A DNA stretch of 64,000 nucleotides. Source: Anomaloglossus baeobatrachus (Eukaryota; Chordata; Amphibia; Anura; Aromobatidae). This document shows positions 12,701 to 27,700 of the stretch, one piece after another. The first letter of the stretch is position 1, and each line of letters starts with the position of its first letter. The translations under genes and the position numbers were made by a program. The DNA is taken from the NCBI RefSeq assembly GCF_048569485.1, contig NW_027442061.1:186001-250000 (forward strand), in the 5' to 3' direction. The notes under the pieces are model-generated. The model was not told the DNA's origin and searched no databases. It saw only the letters and a program-made list of their open reading frames with translations.

Positions 12701-15700
12701 TATACAGCAGCACAATACACTGATATAGACAGCTCTAAGTAATATACAGCAGCACAATACACTGATATAGACAGCTCTAAGTAATATACAGCTGCACAAT
12801 ACACTGATATAGACAGCGCTAAGTAATATACAGCAGCACAATACACTGATATAGACAGCTCTAAGTAATATACAGCTGCACAATACACTGATATAGACAG
12901 GTCTAAGTAATATACAGCAGCACAATACACTGATATAGACAGCTCTAAGTAATATACAGCCGCACAATACACTGATATAGACAGGTCTAAGTAATACACA
13001 GCCGCACAATACACTGATATAGACAGCGCTAAGTAATATACAGCCGCACAATACACTGATATAGACAGGTCTAAGTAATATACAGCAGCACAATACACTG
13101 ATATAGACAGCTCTAAGTAATATACAGCTGCACAATACACTGATATAGACAGGTCTAAGTAATATACAGCAGCACAATACACTGATATAGACAGCTCTAA
13201 GTAATATACAGCCGCACAATACACTGATATAGACAGGTCTAAGTAATATACAGCAGCACAATACACTGATATAGACAGCTCTAAGTAATACACAGCCGCA
13301 CAATACACTGATATAGACAGCTCTAAGTAATACACAGCCGCACAATACACTGATATAGACAGCTCTAAGTAATATACAGCAGCACAATACACTGATATAG
13401 ACAGCGCTAAGTAATATACAGCCGCACAATACACTGATATAGACAGCGCTAAGTAATACACAGCCGCACAATACACTGATATAGACAGCTCTAAGTAATA
13501 CACAGCCGCACAATACACTGATATAGACAGCTCTAAGTAATACACAGCCGCACAATACACTGATATAGACAGCTCTAAGTAATATACAGCCGCACAATAC
13601 ACTGATATAGACAGCGCTAAGTAATATACAGCCGCACAATACACTGATATAGACAGCTCTAAGTAATATACAGCCGCACAATACACTGATATAGACAGCT
13701 CTAAGTAATATACAGCCGCACAATACACTGATATAGACAGCTCTAAGTAATATACAGCCGCACAATACACTGATATAGACAGCTCTAAGTAATATACAGC
13801 CGCACAATACACTGATATAGACAGCGCTAAGTAATATACAGCCGCACAATACACTGATATAGACAGCTCTAAGTAATATACAGCCGCACAATACACTGAT
13901 ATAGACAGCTCTAAGTAATACACAGCCGCACAATACACTGATATAGACAGCTCTAAGTAATACACAACCGCACAATACACTGATATAGACAGCTCTAAGT
14001 AATACACAGCCGCACAATACACTGATATAGACAGCGCTAAGTAATATACAGCAGCACAATACACTGATATAGACAGCGCTAAGTAATATACAGCCGCACA
14101 ATACACTGATATAGACAGCGCTAAGTAATATACAGCCGCACAATACACTGATATAGACAGCTCTAAGTAATATACAGCTGCACAATACACTGATATAGAC
14201 AGCGCTAAGTAATATACAGCCGCACAATACACTGATATAGACAGCTCTAAGTAATACACAGCCGCACAATACACTGATATAGACAGCGCTAAGTAATATA
14301 CAGCCGCACAATACACTGATATAGACAGCGCTAAGTAATACACAGCCGCACAATACACTGATATAGACAGCGCTAAGTAATATACAGCCGCACAATACAC
14401 TGATATAGACAGCGCTAAGTAATATACAGCCGCACAATACACTGATATAGACAGCTCTAAGTAATATACAGCTGCACAATACACTGATATAGACAGCTCT
14501 AAGTAATATACAGCTGCACAATACACTGATATAGACAGCTCTAAGTAATATACAGCTGCACAATACACTGATATAGACAGGTCTAAGTAATATACAGCAG
14601 CACAATACACTGATATAGACAGCTCTAAGTAATATACAGCCGCACAATACACTGATATAGACAGGTCTAAGTAATATACAGCAGCACAATACACTGATAT
14701 AGACAGCTCTAAGTAATATACAGCTGCACAATACACTGATATAGACAGGTCTAAGTAATATACAGCCGCACAATACACTGATATAGACAGGTCTAAGTAA
14801 TATACAGCAGCACAATACACTGATATAGACAGCTCTAAGTAATACACAGCCGCACAATACACTGATATAGACAGCTCTAAGTAATACACAGCCGCACAAT
14901 ACACTGATATAGACAGGTCTAAGTAATATACAGCCGCACAATACACTGATATAGACAGCGCTAAGTAATATACAGCCGCACAATACACTGATATAGACAG
15001 CGCTAAGTAATACACAGCCGCACAATACACTGATATAGACAGCTCTAAGTAATACACAACCGCACAATACACTGATATAGACAGCGCTAAGTAATATACA
15101 GCAGCACAATACACTGATATAGACAGCGCTAAGTAATACACAACCGCACAATACACTGATATAGACAGCTCTAAGTAATACACAGCCGCACAATACACTG
15201 ATATAGACAGCTCTAAGTAATACACAACCGCACAATACACTGATATAGACAGCTCTAAGTAATACACAACCGCACAATACACTGATATAGACAGCGCTAA
15301 GTAATATACAGCCGCACAATACACTGATATAGACAGCTCTAAGTACTATACAGCAGCTCATAAGACACGCAAACCACTAATGTACAGCCGGACTACAACA
15401 TACACACTCACATGACAAGCACCACACACTTTACTGTGACACAAAGAAATGTACACCCAAACTTTAATTATATTTGCACATAAAAGTGCACTACACCCCG
15501 ACATTTATACACCACAGGTAATGTACAGCCGCACACTACACCCCGACATTTATACACCACAGGTAATGTACAGCCGCACTACACCCCGACATTCATACAC
15601 ACCAGGCGATGTACAGCCACACATTACACCCTGACATTCATACACACCAGGCAATATACAGCCAAACACAACACCCTGACATTCATACACAGCAGGTATC

Positions 15701-18700
15701 GTACACCCGCACACTACACCCTGACATTCATACACACCAGGTATCGTACAGCCGCACACTACACCCTGACATTCATACACACCAGGTATCGTACAGCCGC
15801 ACACTACACCCTGACATTCATACACACCAGGTATCATACAGCCGCACACTACACCTTGACATTCATACACACCAGGTAAAGTACAGCCGCACACTACACC
15901 CTGACATTCATACACACCAGGCAATGTACAGGCACATACTACTACCCGACATTCATACACACCAGGCAATGTACAGGCACATACTACTACCTGACATTCG
16001 TACACACCAGGTAATGTACAGCCGCACACTACACCCTGACATTCATACACACCAGGCAATGTACAGCCACACACTACACCCACACACACCAGGTAATGTA
16101 CAGCCGCACATTATACACTGACATTCATACACACCAGGCAATGTACAGCCGCACACTATACCCTGACATTCATACACACCAGGCAATGTACAGCCGCACA
16201 CTACACCCTGACATTCATACACACCAGGTATCGTACAGCCGCACACTACACCCTGACTTTCATACACACCAGGTATCATACAGCCGCACACTACACCTTG
16301 ACATTCATACACACCAGGTAATGTACAGCCGCACACTACACCCTGACATTCATACACACCAGGCAATGTACAGGCACATACTACTACCCGACATTCATAC
16401 ACTGACCAGGTAATGTACAGCCGCACACTACACCCTGACATTCATACACACCAGGCAATGTACAGCCACACACTACACCCACACACACCAGGTAATGTAC
16501 AGCCGCACATTATACCCTGACATTCATACACACCAGGCAATGTACAGCCGCACACTATACCCTGACATTCATACACACCAGGCAATGTACAGCCGCACAC
16601 TACACCCTGACATTCATACACACCAGGTATCGTACAGCCGCACACTACACCCTGACATTCATACACACCAGGTATCATACAGCCGCACACTACACCTTGA
16701 CATTCATACACACCAGGTAATGTACAGCCGCACACTACACCCTGACATTCATACACACCAGGCAATGTACAGGCACATACTACTACCCGACATTCATACA
16801 CTGACCAGGTAATGTACAGCCGCACACTACACCCTGACATTCGTACACACCAGGTAATGTACAGCCGCACACTACACCCTGACATTCATACAGACCAGGC
16901 AATGTACAGCCGCACACTACACCCTGACATTCATACACAGCAGGTAATGTACAGCCACACACTACACGCACACACACCAGGGAATGTACAGCCGCACATT
17001 ATACCCTGACATTCATACACACCAGGCAATGTACAGCCGCACACTATACCCTGACATTCATACACACCAGGCAATGTACAGCCGCACATTACGCCCTGAC
17101 ATTCATACACACCAAGTAATGTACAACCGCACACTACACCCTGACATTCATACACACCAGGTAATGTACAGCCACATACTACAACCCGACATTCATACAC
17201 TGACCAGGTAATGTACAGCCGCACACTACACCCTGACATTCACACACAGCAGGTAATGTACAGCAACACACTACACCCTGACATTCACACACATCAGGTA
17301 ATGTACAGCCGCACACTACACCCCAACATTCATACACAGCAGGTAATGTACAGCCGCATACTACAACCCGACATTCATACACAGCAGGTAATGTACAGCC
17401 GCATACTACAACCCGACATTCATACACTGACCAGGTAATGTACAGCCGCATACTACAACCCGACATTCATACACAGACCAGGTAATGTACAGCCGCACAC
17501 TACACCCTGACATTCATACACACCAGGCAATGTACAGCCGAACACTACACCCCGACATTCATACACACCAGGCAATGTACAGCCACATACTACAACCCGA
17601 CATTCATACACTGACCAGGTAATGTACAGCCGCACACTACACCCTGACATTCATACACACCAGGCAATGTACAGCCGAACACTACACCCTGACATTCATA
17701 CACACCAGGCAATGTACAGCCACACACTACACCCCGACATTCATACACACCAGGTAATGTACAGCCGCACATTATACACTGACATTCATACACACCAGGC
17801 AATGTACAGCCGCACACTATACCCTGACATTCATACACACCAGGCAATGTACAGCCGCACACTACACCCTGAGATTCATCCACACCAGGTAATGTACAGC
17901 AGCACACTACACCCTGACATTCATACACACCAGGCAATGTACAGCCGCACACTACACCCCGACATTCATACACACCAGGCAATGTACAGCCGCACATTAT
18001 ACCCTGACATTCATACACACCAGGCAATGTACAGCCGCACATTATACCCTGACATTCATACACACCAGGCAATGTACAGCCGCACATTATACCCTGACAT
18101 TCATACACACCAGGCAATGTACAGCCGCACATTACGCCCTGACATTCATACACACCAAGTAATGTACAACCGCACACTACACCCTGACATTCATACACAC
18201 CAGGTAATGTACAGCTACATACTACAACCCGACATTCATACACTGACCAGGTAATGTACAGCCGCACACTACACCCTGACATTCGTACACACCAGGTAAT
18301 GTACAGCCGCACACTACACCCTGACATTCATACAGACCAGGCAATGTACAGCCGCACACTACACCCTGACATTCATACACAGCAGGTAATGTACAGCCAC
18401 ACACTACACGCACACACACCAGGGAATGTACAGCCGCACATTATACCCTGACATTCATACACACCAGGCAATGTACAGCCGCACACTATACCCTGACATT
18501 CATACACACCAGGCAATGTACAGCCGCACATTACGCCCTGACATTCATACACACCAAGTAATGTACAACCGCACACTACACCCTGACATTCATACACACC
18601 AGGTAATGTACAGCCACATACTACAACCCGACATTCATACACTGACCAGGTAATGTACAGCCGCACACTACACCCTGACATTCACACACAGCAGGTAATG

Positions 18701-21700
18701 TACAGCAACACACTACACCCTGACATTCACACACATCAGGTAATGTACAGCCGCACACTACACCCCAACATTCATACACAGCAGGTAATGTACAGCCGCA
18801 TACTACAACCCGACATTCATACACAGCAGGTAATGTACAGCCGCATACTACAACCCGACATTCATACACTGACCAGGTAATGTACAGCCGCATACTACAA
18901 CCCGACATTCATACACAGACCAGGTAATGTACAGCCGCACACTACACCCTGACATTCATACACACCAGGCAATGTACAGCCGAACACTACACCCCGACAT
19001 TCATACACACCAGGCAATGTACAGCCACATACTACAACCCGACATTCATACACTGACCAGGTAATGTACAGCCGCACACTACACCCTGACATTCATACAC
19101 ACCAGGCAATGTACAGCCGAACACTACACCCTGACATTCATACACACCAGGCAATGTACAGCCACACACTACACCCCGACATTCATACACACCAGGTAAT
19201 GTACAGCCGCACATTATACACTGACATTCATACACACCAGGCAATGTACAGCCGCACACTATACCCTGACATTCATACACACCAGGCAATGTACAGCCGC
19301 ACACTACACCCTGAGATTCATCCACACCAGGTAATGTACAGCAGCACACTACACCCTGACATTCATACACACCAGGCAATGTACAGCCGCACACTACACC
19401 CCGACATTCATACACACCAGGCAATGTACAGCCGCACATTATACCCTGACATTCATACACACCAGGCAATGTACAGCCGCACATTATACCCTGACATTCA
19501 TACACACCAGGCAATGTACAGCCGCACATTATACCCTGACATTCATACACACCAGGCAATGTACAGCCGCACATTACGCCCTGACATTCATACACACCAA
19601 GTAATGTACAACCGCACACTACACCCTGACATTCATACACACCAGGTAATGTACAGCTACATACTACAACCCGACATTCATACACTGACCAGGTAATGTA
19701 CAGCCGCACACTACACCCTGACATTCATACACATCAGGTAATGTACAGCCGCACACTACACCCCAACATTCATACACACCAAATAATGTACAGCCACACA
19801 CTACCCCCTGACATTCATACACACCAGGTAATGTACAGCCACATACTACAACCCGACATTCATACACAGCAGGTAATGTACAGCCGCATACTACAACCCG
19901 ACATTCATACACTGACCAGGTAATGTACAGCCGCATACTACAACCCGACATCATACACAGACCAGGTAATGTACAGCCGCACACTACACCCTGACATTCA
20001 TACACACCAGGCAATGTACAGCCGAACACTACACCCCGACATTCATACACACCAGGCAATGTACAGCCACATACTACAACCCGACATTCATACACTGACC
20101 AGGTAATGTACAGCCGCACACTACACCCTGACATTCATACACACCAGGCAATGTACAGCCGAACACTACACCCCGACATTCATACACACCAGGCAATGTA
20201 CAGCTGCACACTACACCCTGACATTCATACACACCAGGCAATGTACAGCCACACACTACACCCCGACATTCATACACACCAGGTAATGTACAGCCGCACA
20301 TTATACACTGACATTCATACACACCAGGCAATGTACAGCCGCACATTATACCCTGACATTCATACACACAAGGCAATGTACAGCCGCACACTATACCCTG
20401 ACATTCATACACACCAGGCAATGTACAGCCGCACACTACACCCTGAGATTCATCCACACCAGGTAATGTACAGCAGCACACTACACCCTGACATTCATAC
20501 ACACCAGGCAATGTACAGCCGCACACTACACCCCGACATTCATACACACCAGGCAATGTACAGCCGCACATTATACCCTGACATTCATACACACCAGGCA
20601 ATGTACAGCCGCACATTATACCCTGACATTCATACACACCAGGCAATGTACAGCCGCACATTATACCCTGACATTCATACACACCAGGCAATGTACAGCC
20701 GCACACTATACCCTGACATTCATACACACCAGGCAATGTACAGCCGCACATTACGCCCTGACATTCATACACACCAAGTAATGTACAACCGCACACTACA
20801 CCCTGACATTCATACACACCAGGTAATGTACAGCCACATACTACAACCCGACATTCATACACTGACCAGGTAATGTACAGCCGCACACTACACCCTGACA
20901 TTCATACACACCAGGCAATGTACAGCCGAACACTACACCCCGACATTCATACACACCAGGCAATGTACAGCTGCACACTACACCCTGACATTCATACACA
21001 CCAGGTAATGTATAGCCACACACTACACCCTGACATTCATACACACCAGGTAATGTACAGCCGCACACTACACCCCAACATTCATACACACCAAATAATG
21101 TACAGCCACACACTACCCCCTGACATTCATACACACCAGGTAATGTACAGCCACATACTACAACCCGACATTCATACACAGCAGGTAATGTACAGCCGCA
21201 TACTACAACCCGACATTCATACACTGACCAGGTAATGTACAGTCGCACACTACACCCCGACATTCATACACACCAGGCAATGTACAGCCACATACTACAA
21301 CCCGACATTCATACACTGACCAGGTAATGTACAGCCGCACACTACACCCTGACATTCATACACACCAGGCAATGTACAGCCGAACACTACACCCCGACAT
21401 TCATACACACCAGGCAATGTACAGCTGCACACTACACCCTGACATTCATACACACCAGGTAATGTACAGCCGCACATTATACACTGACATTCATACACAC
21501 CAGGCAATGTACAGCCGCACACTATACCCTGACATTCATACACACCAGGCAATGTATGGCTGCACACTACACCCTGACATTCATACACACCAGGCAATGT
21601 ACAGCCACATACTACAACCCGACATTCATACACTGACCAGGTAATGTACAGCCGCACACTACACCCTGACATTCATACACACCAGGCAATGTACAGCCAA

Positions 21701-24700
21701 ACACTACACCCCGACATTCATACACACCAGGCAATGTACAGACACATACTACAACCCAACATTCATACACTGACCAGGTAATGTACAGCCGCACACTACA
21801 CCCTGACATTCATACACACCAGGTAATGTACAGCTGCACACTACACCCTGACATTCATACACAGCAGGTAATGAACAGCCGCGCACTACACCCTGACATT
21901 CAAACACAGCAGGTAATGTACAGCCGCACACTACACCCTGACATTCATACACACCAGGCAATGTACAGCTGCACACTACACCCCGACATTCATACACACC
22001 AGGCAATGTACAGCCACATACTACACCCTGACATTCATACACACCAGGCAATGTACAGCCGCACACTACACCCTGACATTCATACACACCAGGCAATGTA
22101 CAGTCGCACACAACACCCTGACATTCATACACAGCAGGTATCGTACAACCGCACACTACACCCCGACATTTATACACACCAGGTATCGTACAGCCGCACA
22201 CTACACCCCGACATTCATACACACCAGGTATCGTACAGCCGCACACTACACCCCGACATTCATACACACCAGGTATCGTACAGCCGCACACTACACCCTG
22301 ACATTCATTCACACCAGGTATCATACAGCCGCACACTACACCCTGACATTCATACACACCAGGCAATGTACAGCCACATACTACTACCCGACATTCATAC
22401 ACTGACCAGGTAATGTACAGCCGCACACTACACCCTGACATTCGTACACACCAGGTAATGTACAGCCGCACACTACACCCTGACATTCATACACACCAGG
22501 CAATGTACAGCCGCACACTAAACCCTGACATTCATACACAGCAGGTAATGTACAGCCACACACTACACCCACACACTTCACCCACACACACCAGGTAATG
22601 TACAGCCGCACATTATACACTGACATTCATACACACCAGGCAATGTACAGCCGCACATTATACCCTGACATTCATACACAGCAGGTAATGTACAGCCGCA
22701 CACTACGACCCTGACATTCATACACACAAGGCAATGTACAGCCGCACACTATACCCTGACATTCATACACACCAGGCAATACACAGCCGCACATTATACC
22801 CTGACATTCATACACACCAGGCAATGTACAGCCGCACACTACACCCCGACATTCATACACACCAGGCAATGTACAGCCGCACATTATACCCTGACATTCA
22901 TACACACCAGGCAATGTACAGCCGCACACTATACCCTGACATTCATACACACCAGGCAATGTACAGCCGCACATTACGCTTTGACATTCATACACACCAG
23001 GTAATGTACAGCCACATACTACAACCCGACATTCATACACTGACCAGGAAATGTACAGCCGCACACTACACCCTGAGATTCATCCACACCAGGCAATGTA
23101 CAGCCGCACACTACACCCTGACATTCATACACACCAGGCAATGTACAGCCGCACACTACACCCTGACATTCATACACAGCAGGTACAGCTGCACACTACA
23201 CCCTGACATTCATACACACCAGGCAATGTATAGCCACACACTACACCCTGACAACAGTCATACACACCAGGCAATGTACAGCTGCACACTACACCCTGAC
23301 ATTCATACACACCAGGCAATGTACAGCTGCACACTACACCCTGACATTCATACACAGCAGGTAATGTACAGCCGCACACTACACCCTGACATTCATACAC
23401 AGCAGGTAATGTACAGCCGCACACTACGACCCTGACATTCATACACACCAGGTAATGTACAGCCGCACACTACACCCTGACATTCATACACAGCAGGTAA
23501 TGCACAGCCGCACACTACACCCTGACATTCATACACAGCAGGTAATGTACAGCCGCACACTACACCCCGACATTCATACACACCAGGTAATGTACAGCCG
23601 CACACTACACGCTGACATTTATACACAGCAGGTAATGTACAGCCGCACACTACACCCTGACATTCATACACAGCAGGTAATGCACAGCCGCACACTACAC
23701 CCTGACATTCATACACAGCAGGTAATGTACAGCCGCACACTACACCCTGACATTCATACACAGCAGGTAATGTACAGCCGCACACTACACCCTGACATTC
23801 ATACACACCAGGTAATGTACAGCCGCACACTACACGCTGACATTCATACACACCAGGTAATGTACAGCCGCACACTACACGCTGACATTTATACACAGCA
23901 GGTAATGTACAGCCGCACACTACACCCCGACATTCATACACACCAGGTAATGTACAGCCGCACACTACACCCTGACATTCATACACAGCAGGTAATGTAC
24001 AGCCGCACACTACAACCCTGACATTCATACACATCAGGTAATGTACAGCCGCACACTACACGCTGACATTCATACACAGCAGGTAATCTACAGCCGCACA
24101 CTACACCCTGACATTCATACACAGCAGGTAATGCACAGCCGCACACTACACCCTGACATTCATACACAGCAGGTAATGTACAGCCGCACACTACACGCTG
24201 ACATTCATACACAGCAGGTAATGTACAGCCGCACACTACACCCTGACATTCATACACACCAGGTAATGTACAGCCGCACACTACACGCTGACATTCATAC
24301 ACACCAGGTAATGTACAGCCGCACACTACACGCTGACATTCATACACACCAGGTAATGTACAGCCGCACACTACACCCTGACATTCATACACAGCAGGTA
24401 ATGCACAGCCGCACACTACACCCTGACATTCATACACAGCAGGTAATGTACAGCCGCACACTACACCCTGACATTCATACACACCAGGTAATGTACAGCC
24501 GCACACTACACCCTGACATTCATACACAGCAGGTAATGGACAGCCGCACACTACACCCTGTCATTCATACACAGCAGTTAATGCACAGCCGCACACTACA
24601 CCCCGACATTCATACACAGAAGGTAATGCACAGCCGCACACTACACCCCGACATTCATACACAGAAGGTAATGCACAGACGCACACTACACCCTGACATT

Positions 24701-27700
24701 CATACACAGAAGGTAATGCACAGACGCACACTACTCCAGCACACAGGAGACACTAACCTCTCCAATCGCTCTTTTATAGCTCTGACAGCGGTAGAGAAAA
24801 GAAAAGGATTATTGCAGGACGTCGTCATCCTCCTCCCATGGCACAAGTGTAACTGTACATCTGCCCATATAGGACCCCCCCACACACACATTATATAGTG
24901 GAGGGGATACCGCAATATAATATTACATATAGACATCCCCCGCCATCCCATATCAAGAGAGAGGAGTTTGGGGCTAGACTTACCGCCGGACGCCCCGGCC
25001 GGGACCGATGCTCCTCTCCTGGGGTCTTGCTTCCAGGGGGGCTGATTGAAGACTCCTCCAATTTATGAGGGGCTGCAGGAGACGTCAGATATAAGAACAA
25101 TGGGGGGCACAGAGACCCCGCTGCTGCCCCAAGTCTAATACTTTATACATGGGTAACTGAGCCCCCCACTTAAGACCCCCACATGATAGATGTGGCCCCC
25201 TGGGGTCATTACCTATACGGTTCCTCTCCAGCGATCCGGCCTGGGGAAGGTTGGGGTGCGGGGACTGCAGCAGGGAGTCTCCCCTTTCCCAGCCGCTCTC
25301 CGCCCGGCGCAGGTCGGGATTACTAAAGGACAGGAGAGAGGTGGGTGATCAGATACATACAGGACGACCCCCCCCAAATATCCATCCGTGATGGGGCTGG
25401 GGGCACATACCTGGCTCTCACAGCCTGGACCGGTCGCCCCACTGCGGATCCGCTTGTGTTCAGAGCGGTGGCTATGGACGTCGTCCTCTGGGGAACCTGG
25501 AGGGATAACCGGTGCGGTGAGCTTACGCCCCAGTCACCCCCAGAGCTGCTGTCTTCTTAGCATACTGCAGTACATTGTGGGAGACATGTACAGCGGCAGG
25601 AAAATCCGCACAGAAGTGCAGCTCTACAAGTCACACCGAGAGCTGCATCATCCTCAGGCTGCGGCGCCGTCGTGGTGCACTACATCCCCCACAATGCAAT
25701 GCCGCTCTTGGCAGCGGCAGCTCTGGTTGTGACTGGAGTGATCAAGTGAGATAAAGGAAACCCAGGAAAGAACGGAGACCCAGCGAGAGAAGAAGCCGAC
25801 CAGCCCGGACATCCCATCAGGTAATGAACGGTCAGGAGCCGTGGAAAGCAGAGTAGCAGATAGTGACAGGCGCCACTAGTAGCCAGAGAATTGCGAAGAC
25901 GTGTATTAGTAATGTCTGGGAAAGCTGGGTGACCACCACTATGCTATAGATCCTGGGAAAGCTGGGTGACCACCACTATGCTATAGATCCTGGGAAAGCT
26001 GGGTGACCACCACTATGCTATAGATACTGGGAAAGCTGGGTGACCACCACTATGCTATAGATCCTGGGAAAGCTGGGTGACCACCACTATGCTATAGATC
26101 CTGGGAAAGCTGGGTGACCACCACTATGCTATAGATACTGGGAAAGCTGGGTGACCACCACTATGCTATAGATTCTGGGAAAGCTGGGTGACCACCACTA
26201 TGCTAGATTCTGGGAAAGCTGGGTGACCACCGATATGCTATAGATCCTGGGAAAGCTGGGTGACCACCATTATGCTATAAATCCTAGCAAAGCTGGGTGA
26301 CCACCGATATGCTATAGATCCTGGGAAAGCTGGGTGACCACCACTATGCTATAGATCCTGGGAAAGCTGGGTGACCACCACTATGCTATAGATCCTGGGA
26401 AAGCTGGGTGACCACCACTATGCTATAGATTCTGGGAAAGCTGGGTGACCATCACTATGCTATAGATCCTGAGAAAGCTGGGTGACCACCACTATGCTAT
26501 AAATCCTAGCAAAGCTGGGTGACCACCGATATGCTATAGATCCTGGGAAAGCTGGGTGACCACCAATATGCTATAGATTCTGGGAAAGCTGGGTGACCAC
26601 CACTATGCTATAGATTCTGGGAAAGCTGGGTGACCACCAATACGCTATAGATCCTGGGAAAGCTGGGTGACCACCAATATGCTATAGATTCTGGGAAAGC
26701 TGGGTGACCACCACTATGCTATAGATTCTGGGAAAGCTGGGTGACCACCAATATGCTATAGATTCTGGGAAAGCTGGGTGACCACCACTACGCTATAGAT
26801 TCTGGGAAAGCTGGGTGAACACCACTACGCTATAGATTCTGGGAAAGCTGGGTGACCACCACTACGCTATAGATTCTGGGAAAGCTGGGTGACCACCAAT
26901 ACGCTATAGATACTGGGAAAGCTGGGTGACCACCACTATGCTATAGATTCTGGGAAAGCTGGGTGACCACCAATATGCTATAGATTCTGGGAAAGCTGGG
27001 TGACCACCAATATGCTATAGATTCTGGGAAAGCTGGGTGACCACCAATATGCTATAGATTCTGGGAAAGCTGGGTGACCACCAATACGCTATAGATACTG
27101 GGAAAGCTGGGTGACCACCACTATGCTATAGATTCTGGGAAAGCTGGGTGACCACCACTATGCTATAGATTCTGGGAAAGCTGGGTGACCACCACTATGC
27201 TATAGATTCTGGGAAAGCTGGGTGACCACCACTATGCTATAGATTCTGGGAAAGCTGGGTGACCACCAATATGCTATAGATTCTGGGATAGCTGGGTGAC
27301 CACCACTATGCTATAGATTCTGGGAAAGCTGGGTGACCACCACTATGCTATAGATTCTGGGAAAGCTGGGTGACCACCACTATGCTATAGATCCTGGGAA
27401 AGTTGGGTGACCACCACTATGCTATAGATTCTGGGAAAGCTGGGTGACCACCACTATGCTATAGATACTGGGAAAGCTGGGTGACCACCACTATGCTATA
27501 GATTCTGGGAAAGCTGGGTGACCACCACTATGCTATAGATTCTGGGAAAGCTGGGTGACCACCACTATGCTATAGATTCTGGGAAAGCTGGGTGACCACC
27601 ACTATGCTATAGATTCTGGGAAAGCTGGGTGACCACCAATATGCTATAGATTCTGGGAAAGCTGGGTGTCTGCCCTCTCTGTGTGAAGTCTATGGTTGGC

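Noticed and set aside
8355-15361. Minus-strand open frames of 586-1,851 codons as a repetitive membrane or Cys-rich protein
   Set aside because: They are stop-free translations of the 42-bp unit. Several frames are open, there is no promoter, domain or codon bias, and they lie inside a MINK1 intron.
15449-24898. Many 60-285-codon frames on both strands as a gene family
   Set aside because: They repeat every 45 bp and exist on both strands. They are artefacts of the array.
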